A DNA stretch of 64,000 nt from Geobacillus subterraneus. Lineage in GTDB: Bacteria; Bacillota; Bacilli; Bacillales; Anoxybacillaceae. The stretch lies in the NCBI RefSeq assembly GCF_001618685.1, contig NZ_CP014342.1, forward strand, positions 1,550,001 through 1,614,000. Direction: 5' to 3'. The position numbers were made by a program, and so were the translations under genes. Below, piece after piece: positions 46,561 through 56,532 of the stretch (position 1 is the stretch's first letter; every line of letters starts with the position of its first letter). The notes beneath the pieces are model-generated. The model searched no databases. It was not told where the DNA came from and worked only from the letters and a program-made list of their open reading frames with translations.

Positions 46561-46625
46561 ATGTATTTGAAATATTGCTTTTTGTTGCCGTCCATGTTTG
46601 AATAAAAGATGTATTTGAAATACAT
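46561..46625 (+). promoter_or_regulatory. Two NsrR operator sites upstream of hmp
   Basis: ATGTATTTGAAATACAT (46609-46625) is a near-perfect palindrome and ATGTATTTGAAATATT (46561-46576) is a weaker copy. Both match the NsrR consensus of AT-rich half-sites. The proximal one lies 21 bases before the hmp start. Confidence 0.85.
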
Positions 46626-46646
46626 GTTTTGTGAGGGGATGGAACA

Positions 46647-47882
46647 ATGACTACGATCACAACTTTACATCCGAAAACGATCGAAATCGTCAAATCGACC
46701 GTGCCGGTATTAGAGAAGCACGGGGAACAGATTACGAAACGGTTTTATGAACTCATGTTTTCCAATCATCCGGAGCTGCTGAATGTGTTTAACCATGCCA
46801 ACCAAAAACAAGGGCGGCAGCAACGCGCTTTGGCTTCAGCGGTATATGCAGCGGCGCGCTATATCGATCAACTCGACGCCATTTTGCCGGTCGTGCGGCA
46901 AATCGGCCATAAACACCGGAGCTTAGGCATCCAGCCGGAACAATATCCGATCGTCGGAAAACATTTGTTGCTCGCGATCAAAGACGTGCTTGGCGACGCC
47001 GCCACGGATGAAGTCATTGCCGCGTGGGCGGAAGCATACGAAGCCATTGCCGCTGTTTTCATCCAAGTCGAGAAGGAACTCTACGAGGAAGCAGCGGCCA
47101 AACACGGCGGCTGGCGCGGATTTCGCCGTTTTGTCGTCGCCAAAAAAGTGAAAGAAAGCGACGTCATTACGTCGTTTTATTTCCAACCGGAAGACGGGGG
47201 TGCCATCAGCGATTACTTGCCAGGCCAATATGTGAGCGTCAAACTGTCGATTCCAGGCGAAACGTACACGCACATCCGTCAGTACAGCTTATCAGATGCC
47301 CCTGGAAAAGGGTATTACCGCATCAGCGTCAAACGGGAAGGAGCGACGGCTGAAAAACCGGCTGGCATTGTGTCAAACTACTTGCATGACCATATCCAAG
47401 AAGGCGATGTGCTTGAAGTAAGCGCCCCGGCCGGCGACTTTACGCTTGATCTCACCAAAGAAACGCCGGTCGTCTTTATCAGCGGCGGCGTCGGCATCAC
47501 TCCGCTTTTGAGCATGGCAAGTACGCTGGCCATCCGGCAGCCCAACCGCCAAGCGACTTTCCTTCAAGCGGCTCTCAATGGCCGCGTGCAAGCGTTCGAT
47601 CAAGAGTTGCAAGCTTTAGCGGAAAATCCCGCATTTTCATATCACATTTGTTACGAGTTCCCGTCCGACGAAGACCGGAAACACCCACATTTTCGCAAAG
47701 AAGGGCGGATCGATTTGGAATGGATGCAAACGGTCATTCCATCTAAAGATGCTGACTTTTACTTCTGTGGCCCGGTGCCGTTTATGAAAACCGTCTATCG
47801 CGCGCTGAAACAATGGGGCGTGCCGGAGGAGCGCATCCATTACGAATTTTTCGGCCCGGCCGGCGATTTGACCAAAGACTGA
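46647..47882 (+). CDS. hmp: Flavohemoglobin (nitric oxide dioxygenase)
   Basis: Oxidises nitric oxide to nitrate. 411 residues: globin domain (~1-140, with HAN..QGRQQRAL and IGHKHRSLGIQPEQYPIVG heme-pocket helices), FAD-binding ferredoxin-reductase domain (~150-260, HIRQYSLSDAPG) and NAD domain (~265-411, VFISGGVGITPLLSMAST, YFCGPVPFM). Regulated by NsrR from the divergent gene through palindromes upstream; ends at a terminator. Confidence 0.95.
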   Translation: MTTITTLHPKTIEIVKSTVPVLEKHGEQITKRFYELMFSNHPELLNVFNHANQKQGRQQRALASAVYAAARYIDQLDAILPVVRQIGHKHRSLGIQPEQYPIVGKHLLLAIKDVLGDAATDEVIAAWAEAYEAIAAVFIQVEKELYEEAAAKHGGWRGFRRFVVAKKVKESDVITSFYFQPEDGGAISDYLPGQYVSVKLSIPGETYTHIRQYSLSDAPGKGYYRISVKREGATAEKPAGIVSNYLHDHIQEGDVLEVSAPAGDFTLDLTKETPVVFISGGVGITPLLSMASTLAIRQPNRQATFLQAALNGRVQAFDQELQALAENPAFSYHICYEFPSDEDRKHPHFRKEGRIDLEWMQTVIPSKDADFYFCGPVPFMKTVYRALKQWGVPEERIHYEFFGPAGDLTKD

Positions 47883-47899
47883 TCAAAGACCATCCGTGG

Positions 47900-47936
47900 A
47901 AAAGGCATCTCCTTGTGAGGGAGGTGCCTTTTGTTA
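47900..47936 (+). terminator. Terminator of hmp
   Basis: AAAAGGCA-CTCC and GGAG-TGCCTTTTG stem with a short loop, then TTA. Confidence 0.8.
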
Positions 47937-48026
47937 TGGCGGACATTCACATTTCCCTGTTGGCAAGCCCGCCAATTTTTTGTATGATGGAAACTAAATA
48001 ACGGCAAGAAAAGGGAGAGACAACGG

Positions 48027-48929
48027 ATGAGCACATTTCGCCAACATCGCTGGCAATCGTTTTTGCAAGGCTATGAACACCGCGCCCGGCTGCTCATTTC
48101 CTGTCCGGACCGTCCCGGCATCGTTGCAGCGGTCACCTCATTTCTTTATGAGCATGGGGCAAATATCGTCGAATCAAGCCAATACTCAACCGATCCGGAA
48201 GGCGGAACGTTTTTCCTCCGTTTGGAGTTTGACTGCCTGAACGTCGCCGATCGGAAGGAAACGATCGAAGCGGCGTTTGCCCCAATTGCCGAGGAATTCG
48301 GCATGACGTGGCAGCTTCGGCTGCATAATGACATTCGGCGAATCGCCATTTTTGTCTCGAAAGCGGAACATTGTTTGCTTGAGCTGCTTTGGCAATGGCA
48401 GGCGGGCGAACTGATTGCCGATATCGCCCTTGTCATCAGCAATCATCCCGACTTGCGCGACGTGGTCGAGCCGCTTGGGATCCCGTATGTACATATTCCG
48501 GTGACGAAAGAAACAAAAGCCGACGCAGAAGCCGAACAAATCCGCCTGCTTCGCGACTATCGGATCGATACGATTGTGCTCGCCCGCTACATGCAAATTT
48601 TATCGCCGGCGTTTGTCGCTGAATTTCCGGGGCGAATCATCAACATTCACCACTCATTTTTGCCGGCGTTTATCGGCGCGCGGCCGTACGAGCGGGCCTA
48701 TGAGCGCGGCGTCAAGCTGATCGGCGCCACGTCCCATTACGTCACCGATGATTTAGACGAAGGGCCGATCATTGAACAGGACGTCGCCCGCGTTGATCAC
48801 CGCCATCATCCCGACGATTTGAAGCGGATCGGCCGCCTAATTGAAAAAACGGTGCTCGCACGGGCGCTCAGATGGCATTTGGAAGACCGGGTCATCATTC
48901 ACGGCAACAAAACGATCGTGTTCTATTGA
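48027..48929 (+). CDS. purU: Formyltetrahydrofolate deformylase
   Basis: Hydrolyses 10-formyl-THF to formate and THF, balancing one-carbon pools. 300 residues: an N-terminal ACT domain (~18-100, LISCPDRPGIVAAVTSFLY) and a formyltransferase-type catalytic domain with NIHHSFLPAFIGARPYERA, SHYVTDDLDEGPIIEQD. AAGGGAGAG precedes the ATG. A GC-rich hairpin without T-run follows (48936-48961). Its neighbour is rtp. Confidence 0.93.
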   Translation: MSTFRQHRWQSFLQGYEHRARLLISCPDRPGIVAAVTSFLYEHGANIVESSQYSTDPEGGTFFLRLEFDCLNVADRKETIEAAFAPIAEEFGMTWQLRLHNDIRRIAIFVSKAEHCLLELLWQWQAGELIADIALVISNHPDLRDVVEPLGIPYVHIPVTKETKADAEAEQIRLLRDYRIDTIVLARYMQILSPAFVAEFPGRIINIHHSFLPAFIGARPYERAYERGVKLIGATSHYVTDDLDEGPIIEQDVARVDHRHHPDDLKRIGRLIEKTVLARALRWHLEDRVIIHGNKTIVFY

Positions 48930-49044
48930 AAGCGGGCGGGGGAGGAGGTTTCCTCTCCCGCATGGTATCATGAAAAGAAAGCGGAATTAAGCAGGAATTC
49001 GCGCTCAGTGAGGCGAATGAAACATCTGAAGGGAGGACAAGATC

Positions 49045-49419
49045 ATGGGAGAGAAACGGACGCCCAGCGGTTTTCTGTTAAAACAACGTGCGTTTTTAAA
49101 ATTGTATTTGATCACCTTAACGGAACAGGAGCGGCTGTACGGACTGAAGCTGCTTGACGTACTGCGCCAAGAGTTTAAGCCGTTCGGCTACCGGCCGAAC
49201 CATTCGGAAGTGTACAAGGCGCTTCACGATTTGATCGAAGACGGCATTTTAAAGCAAGTGAAGCAGAAAAAAGAAGGGATGAAGTACCAGGAAGTCGTGT
49301 ATTACCGGTTCGCCGACGGAGGACAGGAAAAAGCAAAACTGTACAAACGCCAGCTAAAAGCGGAGCTTGACCGATGCGCGGCGCTCATTCGCAAAGCCAT
49401 TGAGGACAACTACAGCTAG
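49045..49419 (+). CDS. rtp: Replication termination protein
   Basis: DNA-binding dimer that binds Ter sites and blocks replication forks from one side. The 124-residue product matches B. subtilis RTP across its length: SGFLLKQRAFLKLYLITLTEQ, YGLKLLDVLRQEFK, PNHSEVYKALHDLIEDGILKQ (winged helix recognition) and LKAELDRCAALIRKA (dimer coiled coil). GGGAGGAC precedes the ATG. No Ter site was found over its own promoter, unlike B. subtilis; the two Ter-like sites are ~9-10 kb away. Confidence 0.95.
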   Translation: MGEKRTPSGFLLKQRAFLKLYLITLTEQERLYGLKLLDVLRQEFKPFGYRPNHSEVYKALHDLIEDGILKQVKQKKEGMKYQEVVYYRFADGGQEKAKLYKRQLKAELDRCAALIRKAIEDNYS

Positions 49420-49547
49420 GAGCGCCCTTGTTTTTTCTTTTATATTATTTACATAATATAATTATGGTTTATTTCGTTTGTTTTGCGTCCTGACAGGTGA
49501 TTTAGTAGAATGAAGAGGGAAGATGGCAACAGAGAGGAAGGCATCCA

Positions 49548-50423
49548 ATGATGACATGGCCCTTAGTTGTAACAAAAGAAATGGAAAAACGAAAAGAGCA
49601 GTTCCGCCACGATCCGGATCGGGCGTTGATTGGGTCCGGCGGGTATACGGCCGAAGACGAGGCCATTATCCATGATGCGGCAGTCGCGCTTGCGCTTGGA
49701 AAAAACGTGCTCTTAAAAGGCCCAACCGGGTCAGGCAAAACGCGGCTTGCTGAAACATTGTCCGCACTGTTCGGGCAGCCCATGCATAGCATCAACTGTT
49801 CTGTCGACCTAGACGCCGAAGCGCTGCTCGGGTTTAAGACGATTGTGCACCGCAGCGGCCAGGCGGTGATCGATTACGTTCCCGGCCCGGTCATTCAAGC
49901 GATGACAAACGGCCATTTATTATATATTGATGAAATCAACATGGCCAAACCAGAAACGCTCCCGATTTTAAACAGTGTGCTTGATTATCGGCGTCGGCTC
50001 ACCAACCCGCTCACTGGCGAGGTCGTGCAGGCGAAGCCGACGTTTGGCGTCATCGCGGCGATCAATGAAGGCTACATCGGCACCGTGCCGCTCAATGAAG
50101 CGTTAAAAAACCGGTTTGTCGTCATCGATGTGCCATACGTGCAAGGAGCGACGTTAAAATCAGTGTTGTTGGCGCAAACTACATTAACGGACGAAACGTT
50201 GATTGATCGTTTCGTTAGTCTGTCAGCCGATTTGCTTACACAAGTGCGAAACGGACAAATTGCCGAAGAAGCCGCCTCGGTGCGCGCCTTGCTCGATGCG
50301 TGCGATTTGGCGGCGCATATGCCTCCATTGCGCGCAATTGAACGAAGCATTATCGATAAGCTCGATGACGAGCGGGAACGGGCAGCGGTGCGCAACATCG
50401 CTGAAACATGGTTTGACGAGTAG
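49548..50423 (+). CDS. MoxR/NorQ-type AAA+ ATPase (YojN-like)
   Basis: A ~291-residue AAA+ ATPase of the MoxR/CbbQ/NorQ group: Walker [17 protein letters not shown], Walker [14 protein letters not shown], sensor VIAAINE, Arg finger region [11 protein letters not shown]. Such ATPases pair with a VWA-domain protein and remodel or metallate partner enzymes. The VWA gene follows 10 bases downstream, as with B. subtilis yojN-yojO. AGAGGAAGG precedes the ATG. The target enzyme is not evident. Confidence 0.88.
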   Translation: MMTWPLVVTKEMEKRKEQFRHDPDRALIGSGGYTAEDEAIIHDAAVALALGKNVLLKGPTGSGKTRLAETLSALFGQPMHSINCSVDLDAEALLGFKTIVHRSGQAVIDYVPGPVIQAMTNGHLLYIDEINMAKPETLPILNSVLDYRRRLTNPLTGEVVQAKPTFGVIAAINEGYIGTVPLNEALKNRFVVIDVPYVQGATLKSVLLAQTTLTDETLIDRFVSLSADLLTQVRNGQIAEEAASVRALLDACDLAAHMPPLRAIERSIIDKLDDERERAAVRNIAETWFDE

Positions 50424-50433
50424 GGGGCGGCAC

Positions 50434-52344
50434 ATGGAACGGTTTATGATGTTCAACGACCAGCCGATCGATTCGTTTTTGGTCATGGAGCTTTCCGATC
50501 TCGCCCAAACGCTTGCCCGCGACCGCGGCTGGACGGTGGAGTTTGCCGCTCATTCCGGCGTTCATCTAGCGAAGCAGACGATATATGTGAGCCAATTTTG
50601 GGGTGTCTACCCGTCGCCGGACAAAGAGCAGGCGATGAAAAGCGATGTGGTCTTGCGAATGATCGGCACGCGCCGGCATACCGATGCGGGTGCCGTCCGC
50701 GCCTTCCGGCAAACGGCGGAGGCGCAGCCGCTGTCTAAACTGTCCAAACAATTGTTTTCCTTTGCTGAAGATCTCCGTTTGGAAGCGGTGTGTGAGCGGG
50801 AGCGGCCAGGTTTGAAGCGATGGTTTCGCGCGCGCCGCCGCCTATACCGCCGCTATTTCACCCAGCAATGGCAAGCAAACCGAACGCGGTGCGCCTTGGC
50901 TGATCAATTTTTAGCGGCCATGTATTTGCGGCTGACCGCGGATTCGCCGCTTGATGATGTCCCGCTTGTTCCGATGGCAGATGAGGCGAGACAAGCGCGC
51001 CTTGAAGCGCTATGGCCGCAATTTTATGACGTCTCATCGACGGCGGAAACAGCCCGCTGGACGCTGACGATTGTTGCGCTGATGGAGAGCGTGCTGCCCG
51101 ATGATATGGTGAACACCTATACGTCGCTGCCGATTGTCGACGACGGGGAAGACGAACGGAAGATGACGATTCACGACTTAAAGCGAACCGATCCGTTGGA
51201 AAACCGCGACACATCGAACGATTCCTCAAACGGTGACGTGTACCGGCAAGTGATGCCGACTTGGCACCGGGAAACGAGCCGAACGGGCGGAAATTTTCTC
51301 CGTTTCGAGCTTGAGCGCGGCACCCGCACCGGAATGCTTGGCGACGGGGCGCGGCCGGGGGATGACAGCGACCAGGCGCTCGCCATCGTTCAAGGAACGT
51401 CCCGACCGACGAATCGAAATGAATATGGCCTCGAAGCGCACGCCTCCTTTGACGATCATCCCCGCACCAGAAGCGGCGCTCCGTATGGCGAGGCGAACCG
51501 TCAAGCCGAGCTCGTGCTTCTTCCTTCCCCACCGCCAAGCCCGCTCCATCTCGAGCAGTACCGCGCCAAGCAGGCGGCGGTGGCGCCGTACCGGAAACGG
51601 CTCGTGCGCGTGATGGAGCAATGGCTTGAGCATCAGCGCAGCGCTTGGCGCACAAACTTGCCCGCCGGGCGGCTGCGCAAACAGCTGGTGCCGTTTTTCA
51701 CCGATGAGCGGCCGCGCTTGTTTTACAAAAAAGGCGAGCCAGCGCGGCGGTTTGATGCAGTATTTGGATTGCTTGTCGACTGCTCCGCCTCGATGCACGA
51801 CAAAATGGAAGAGACGAAAACCGGTCTTGTCCTTTGCCATGAGGCACTGAAAACGTTGCGGGTGCCGCATGCCATTGTTGGATTTTGGGAAGATGCGAAC
51901 GAAGCAACCGCCTCTTGGCAACCCAACTACATGCAAACGGCTGTATCGTTTCGCCGATCATTGGGGCCATCAAGCGGCCCGGCAATCATGCAGCTTGAGC
52001 CGCACGAAGACAACCGCGACGGATTGGCCATCCGCTGGATGACGGAACAGCTCCTTGGCCGTCCGGAAGCGCAAAAAGTGTTGCTCGTGTTCTCCGATGG
52101 CGAGCCGGCCGCATACGGCTACGAACAAAACGGCATCATCGATACGCATGAAGCGGTCGCCGACGCGCGCCGTCGCGGCATCGAGGTCGTCAACCTCTTT
52201 TTAGGGCGCGGCGCCGATGACGAATCGACGCGGCGGACGATCGAAAACATTTACGGTCGTTTCCGCGTCTTCGTGCCGCATGTCAGTGAACTGACGGACC
52301 GGCTGCTTCCGCTTTTGAAAATGTGGCTGCAAAGAAGCTTGTGA
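50434..52344 (+). CDS. VWA-domain protein, NorD/CbbO-like (YojO-like)
   Basis: A 636-residue partner of the ATPase just upstream. A helical N-terminal part (~1-220) precedes an acidic/polar linker and a C-terminal von Willebrand A domain (~440-636) whose MIDAS begins GLLVDCSASMHDKME (D-x-S-x-S) and continues KVLLVFSDGEPAA. NorD/CbbO-type proteins deliver or remodel metallo-enzyme substrates. The start ATG 50434 follows AGGGGGCGG. Confidence 0.88.
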   Translation: MERFMMFNDQPIDSFLVMELSDLAQTLARDRGWTVEFAAHSGVHLAKQTIYVSQFWGVYPSPDKEQAMKSDVVLRMIGTRRHTDAGAVRAFRQTAEAQPLSKLSKQLFSFAEDLRLEAVCERERPGLKRWFRARRRLYRRYFTQQWQANRTRCALADQFLAAMYLRLTADSPLDDVPLVPMADEARQARLEALWPQFYDVSSTAETARWTLTIVALMESVLPDDMVNTYTSLPIVDDGEDERKMTIHDLKRTDPLENRDTSNDSSNGDVYRQVMPTWHRETSRTGGNFLRFELERGTRTGMLGDGARPGDDSDQALAIVQGTSRPTNRNEYGLEAHASFDDHPRTRSGAPYGEANRQAELVLLPSPPPSPLHLEQYRAKQAAVAPYRKRLVRVMEQWLEHQRSAWRTNLPAGRLRKQLVPFFTDERPRLFYKKGEPARRFDAVFGLLVDCSASMHDKMEETKTGLVLCHEALKTLRVPHAIVGFWEDANEATASWQPNYMQTAVSFRRSLGPSSGPAIMQLEPHEDNRDGLAIRWMTEQLLGRPEAQKVLLVFSDGEPAAYGYEQNGIIDTHEAVADARRRGIEVVNLFLGRGADDESTRRTIENIYGRFRVFVPHVSELTDRLLPLLKMWLQRSL

Positions 52345-52362
52345 TAAAAAGGATGGGAAGCG

Positions 52363-53604
52363 ATGATCAAATTATTTACCGACAGCGATTTAGACGGCAT
52401 CGGCTGCGGGTTGCTCGCAAAGCTGGCGTTTACGGAAGTCAACATTTCGTTTTGTTCCTACCGGAATCTAGATGAGCGGGTCGCTCAGTTTCTGCAAAGT
52501 GAAGAAGCAGAGAGCGCTATGCTGTTTATCACCGACTTGGCCGTCGGCAAGGACGTCGAAGAGCAGCTTGCCGAACGGGCGAAGCGTGGCGGCCATGTGC
52601 AAGTCGTCGACCACCACGTAACAGCGCTTCATTTCAACAACTACCCGTGGGGCTGGGTCGTACCGACCGATGACAACGGCAAAAAAACGTGCGCGACCTC
52701 GCTCTTTTACGATTACCTCGTCCGTGAAGGAAAACTGACACAAAGCGACTCGCTAGCAACATTTGTCGAGCTCGTCCGCCAATATGATACATGGGAATGG
52801 GAAGAAAATGGAAATCTACAGGCGAAGCGGCTTAATGATTTATTGACGATTTTAGGACTCGACGGCTTTTGGGAGACGATGAGCGAACGGCTTTCCTCCG
52901 GCGAACCGTTCACCTTGACCGAAACGGAAGAGTTGCTTTTGGATATGGAGGAAAAGAAAATTCAGCGCTACATCCGGCAAAAACAAAAGCAGCTCGTCCA
53001 ACGCTCACTCGGCGACTATTGCATCGGTGTTGTATTCGCTGAACGGCATTTGTCGGAACTTGGCAACGCCTTATCAAAACGATACCCGCACCTTGACTTG
53101 ATCGCGATGGTCAATATGGGGACGAAACATATCGGTTTTCGCACCATTCACGATGATGTCAACGTCGCTGAATTCGCTCGGCAGTTTGGTGGCGGCGGCC
53201 ATCCGAAAGCGTCCGGTTGTTTTGTCGATGATGCGACATTCCCGCTCTTTGTCGTCGAGACGTTCCCGCTGTTGCCGGTTTACGGCGATGCGGAACAAAA
53301 CCAGCTGAACAAACGGGACGAAGCGGAAGGGGTGTTTTGGACGAACCATCACGGCCAATGGTGGTTGAGCCGCCGGACGGAACAAGGTTGGAGTTTGCAT
53401 GCCGATGGGGGGGAGGCCCGTACGTTTCCTGAAGAAGCCACGGGCGAACGCTGGCTGAAGCGGCAGTTTGCGGCAGGCCTTGCCCACGATGCCGCTGTGC
53501 TTGAATTTCTAAGCGCGCGGCTTGGGCGGGACAAAGACGCCATTCAGGCCGACTACCCGGCAGCCGTCAAACAATACAAGCAACAAACCGGCATTGGGGA
53601 TTGA
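52363..53604 (+). CDS. nrnB: DHH-family nanoRNase / oligoribonuclease NrnB
   Basis: Degrades very short RNAs (and pAp-like substrates). 413 residues, like B. subtilis NrnB/YngD: metal motifs DSDLDGIGCG near the N-terminus, FITDLAV, VVDHHVTAL (DHH) and the C-terminal DHHA1 GGGGHPKASGC. Residues YDTWEWE and KRLNDLL are shared with that protein. AAGGATGGG precedes the ATG. It lies 18 bases after the VWA gene, so it is possibly cotranscribed with the MoxR/VWA pair. Confidence 0.9.
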   Translation: MIKLFTDSDLDGIGCGLLAKLAFTEVNISFCSYRNLDERVAQFLQSEEAESAMLFITDLAVGKDVEEQLAERAKRGGHVQVVDHHVTALHFNNYPWGWVVPTDDNGKKTCATSLFYDYLVREGKLTQSDSLATFVELVRQYDTWEWEENGNLQAKRLNDLLTILGLDGFWETMSERLSSGEPFTLTETEELLLDMEEKKIQRYIRQKQKQLVQRSLGDYCIGVVFAERHLSELGNALSKRYPHLDLIAMVNMGTKHIGFRTIHDDVNVAEFARQFGGGGHPKASGCFVDDATFPLFVVETFPLLPVYGDAEQNQLNKRDEAEGVFWTNHHGQWWLSRRTEQGWSLHADGGEARTFPEEATGERWLKRQFAAGLAHDAAVLEFLSARLGRDKDAIQADYPAAVKQYKQQTGIGD

Positions 53605-53619
53605 TGCCGGTTTTCTTTG
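53586..53619 (+). terminator. Terminator of nrnB
   Basis: AACCGGCAT / ATGCCGGTT stem spanning the stop codon, then TTCTTTG. Confidence 0.75.
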
Positions 53620-53730
53620 TTGTAAATGCATCTCTTTTCAATGGCATGGATTTCCTCCATTTACCGTTTGTCCTCTTCGGTTGTTTCCTTTTTGAACCAT
53701 TGGGAACGGAACGGCCGGCAACGGCAACCC

Positions 53731-53764
53731 GCAGTTTCCGGAATGCCCCGGAAACTGCTTTTTC
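53731..53764. terminator. Hairpin terminator upstream of small gene
   Basis: GCAGTTTCCGG / CCGGAAACTGC stem with a short loop, followed by five T bases; no gene directly upstream except nrnB, so it may back up that terminator. Confidence 0.65.
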
Positions 53765-53864
53765 ACAGCAACGCGGTGCAGAAAATGTTAACATAATTGT
53801 AACAGTTTTTGTGTTTAGGAAAAACAGTCTTTAATTATAATATGTATATGGGGAGGTGAGGAGG

Positions 53865-54059
53865 ATGAAACAGTATGTCTTTTCCTTCTACACAGATCAA
53901 GGAAAGACGGTTTCGTGGGAAGAGACCATCTTGGCGTCCGGAATGATGGAAGCCTTTTCAAAAGCCCAACGGATGCTGATCAAATATAACCAGGAAAAAG
54001 GCGTGCCAGTTCGCATTCGGTATAAAGGTGTCCGCTATCGCCATACCGATATTGCATGA
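53865..54059 (+). CDS. Small basic protein, 64 residues
   Basis: MKQYVFSFYTDQGKTVSWEE at the start, helical middle (MMEAFSKAQRMLIKYNQEKG) and basic C-terminus. GGGAGGTGAGGAGG precedes ATG 53865, a strong site. It ends before a bidirectional terminator. No family recognised; probably cytoplasmic. Confidence 0.6.
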   Translation: MKQYVFSFYTDQGKTVSWEETILASGMMEAFSKAQRMLIKYNQEKGVPVRIRYKGVRYRHTDIA

Positions 54060-54123
54060 TACGGAAAGTTAGAAGAAAGGATGGGAACATGCTCTCCCTG
54101 CGACTATCGACACGCAGCGGATA

Positions 54124-54170
54124 ACGTGCAGTGTTTCTTGTAAGTGATTCAAGAAACCCTGCACGTTTTT
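54124..54170. terminator. Bidirectional terminator between small gene and sulfite-oxidase-like gene
   Basis: ACGTGCAG-TTTCTTG and CAAGAAA-CTGCACGT pair around a nine-base loop, followed by TTTTA. Confidence 0.85.
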
Positions 54171-54177
54171 ATGTTGG

Positions 54178-55233
54178 TCAGGTGATTTGCACCCGCACGC
54201 GCGAAATGGCGTGATAGCCGTATCCTTTCCGATTCCAAAGCGGATGCGGCGGTTGCGTTCGCCCCGCTGAATCAGTCGCCCGCACCAAAATTTCGTAGTC
54301 TCCTGGACGGTCGGCGTTCCATTCCCATTGCCAATGCACCCATGCATACGGTTCATGATCATCACGGCTTACTTTCGCTTCCCTCCACGTCCGTCCGCCA
54401 TCGAGGCTCACCTCGACACGGGTAATAACGCCCCGTCCTGTCCAAGCAATGCCTTCCACCTTTAGCGGACCGCGCCGATGAATCGAGCGATCGAGCGGAA
54501 ACTGAATGAGCGAATTGACGCGAATGGTCGTCACCGGCCGTTTGCCGTCATCCCGATCCGGATGAGGATAATACATATAGTCGATGGATTGAAACGGACC
54601 GGTAAACGGGTGATCGGTGACGATGATGTGCGCGAGCCATTTGACTGACGCCATTCCGTACCACCCGGGCACGATCAGGCGGAGCGGATATCCGCGCTGA
54701 AGCGAAAGCGGGGCGCCGTTGTACGCATACGCAATCATCGTATCCGGATGCAGCGCTTTGGCCAGCGGCAAGCTGCGCACATACGAAAATACGCCGTCCA
54801 TATCGGGGCGTAGTCCCTCATCTGCACCGACAAACACAACCTCGGCCGCTCCCGGCCGCACCCCAGCCCGCGCCAGCACTTCGCGAAGCGGCACGCCCGT
54901 CCAAGCCCCTTGGCTCAATGCGCCTCCTTCCCATTGCTCCCCAAATGGGGGAGGGGAGAACTTCGCCCGCTGGTTGCCTGCGCACTCGAGCACCGCTGTG
55001 ATCGTCTTGGCTGGCATCGCTTTCAACTCGGCAAGCGAAAGGGACAGCGGAAACGAAACAAGCCCGCGAACTGTCAAACGATCGGGAAGACGCAGCGGAT
55101 ACGGAAAATGATTGCGGCGAAACACATACCGTTCCGGTACGAAACGCAAACGGTGCAAAAACCAAATCGGCGACTCTTGATTTTCCGGCACAACGCTCCT
55201 TGTCAACAAATACGGACGAGCTCTCGTCATCAT
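54178..55233 (-). CDS. Sulfite-oxidase-like molybdopterin oxidoreductase
   Basis: A 351-residue protein with the sulfite oxidase molybdopterin domain (~25-230; Mo-ligand Cys in AVLECAGNQRAKFSPPPFG; later GYPLRLIVPGWYGMASVKWL) and the C-terminal Mo-co dimerization domain (~240-351; EGIAWTGRGVITRVEVSLDGG). No heme domain or export signal is visible, so it is probably cytoplasmic. The electron partner is unknown. ATG 55233 follows AAAGGAG. Unrelated in length to the smaller YuiH-like protein at 18.5 kb. Confidence 0.88.
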   Translation of the reverse strand: MMTRARPYLLTRSVVPENQESPIWFLHRLRFVPERYVFRRNHFPYPLRLPDRLTVRGLVSFPLSLSLAELKAMPAKTITAVLECAGNQRAKFSPPPFGEQWEGGALSQGAWTGVPLREVLARAGVRPGAAEVVFVGADEGLRPDMDGVFSYVRSLPLAKALHPDTMIAYAYNGAPLSLQRGYPLRLIVPGWYGMASVKWLAHIIVTDHPFTGPFQSIDYMYYPHPDRDDGKRPVTTIRVNSLIQFPLDRSIHRRGPLKVEGIAWTGRGVITRVEVSLDGGRTWREAKVSRDDHEPYAWVHWQWEWNADRPGDYEILVRATDSAGRTQPPHPLWNRKGYGYHAISRVRVQIT

Positions 55234-55580
<347 letters not shown>

Positions 55581-56486
55581 ATGTTGTTTCGACAAGCCAT
55601 TGATGAATTTGTGTTGTACTTGCAAATTGAAAAAAACTATTCACTTAACACCGTTGATGGTTATGCGTATGATTTGAGATGTTTCGAGAACTTCTTAATT
55701 CAACACGGTTATTCTGTACAACTTCATGACATTACAAAAACGCATGTTCGTCGCTTCATCCAGCATCAGATTACAAAAGAAAACGTCAAACCTAGAACGG
55801 TCTATCGGAGAATTTCTTGCTTGAAATCGTTCAGTAAATACTGTGTCAAAGAAAATCTAATCGACAGCGATTTTATGATCGGAATTGATACTCCTAAAAC
55901 GGATAGCAAATTACCGACTTATATGTCTTTGTCTGAACTACGAAAGCTGTTCCATTTTTTGGAGCAAGACAATAGCCGAATGGCGATGCGAAACCATCTT
56001 CTATTTAAACTGTTAGCCACTACGGGTATGCGAAGATCTGAAATTGTTGAACTAACTTGGGAACAAATTGATTTATCGAACAACACGATACGCATATATG
56101 GGAAAGGAAAAAAAGAGCGCTTACTCCCCCTTCATCCCATGGTTGTCCCTTTAATTAAGAGCTATATGGGAAGTTTAGAAGAATATCAGCTCCATCCTTC
56201 CCAACCGGTATTTTTAAATAAAAACGGTAAAAAACTGAATCCGCGTGGTTTACATAAGATATTTAAAGAAATCTTACAAAAAGCTGGTCTGCCACCTCAA
56301 CGGTTCTCACTCCATCATTTGCGGCATACGTTTGCTACCTTGTTGATACAAGAAAATAAAGAAAATGTTGATTTGCGTACCGTACAAGAACTACTCGGCC
56401 ATGAAAGTTTAGTCACGACGCAAGTATACACGCATGTTGACTTTGAGCAAAAGAAAAAAGCGATTGAAACATTTAACATATTTTAA
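55581..56486 (+). CDS. Tyrosine recombinase (XerC/XerD-like)
   Basis: A 301-residue site-specific recombinase. N-terminal SAM-like core-binding domain (~1-95), catalytic domain with R151 (ATTGMRRSEIVEL), H245/R248 (LHHLRHTFAT), H274 (LLGHESL) and nucleophile Y283 (TQVYTHVD). AT-rich codon use unlike the genes before 55.2 kb. Of XerC/XerD size, but its AT-rich setting suggests an element-borne enzyme rather than the chromosomal Xer pair. GGAGGTG precedes ATG 55581. It converges on a second recombinase across a terminator. Confidence 0.9.
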   Translation: MLFRQAIDEFVLYLQIEKNYSLNTVDGYAYDLRCFENFLIQHGYSVQLHDITKTHVRRFIQHQITKENVKPRTVYRRISCLKSFSKYCVKENLIDSDFMIGIDTPKTDSKLPTYMSLSELRKLFHFLEQDNSRMAMRNHLLFKLLATTGMRRSEIVELTWEQIDLSNNTIRIYGKGKKERLLPLHPMVVPLIKSYMGSLEEYQLHPSQPVFLNKNGKKLNPRGLHKIFKEILQKAGLPPQRFSLHHLRHTFATLLIQENKENVDLRTVQELLGHESLVTTQVYTHVDFEQKKKAIETFNIF

Positions 56487-56501
56487 AACCTGCTTAGTAC
56501 G

Positions 56502-56532
56502 GAAATAACTACCCTAGCCGGGTAGTTATTTC
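56502..56532. terminator. Bidirectional terminator between convergent recombinases
   Basis: GAAATAACTACCC / GGGTAGTTATTTC is a thirteen-pair perfect stem with A/T flanks. The 3' arm covers the last bases of the minus-strand integrase. Confidence 0.85.
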
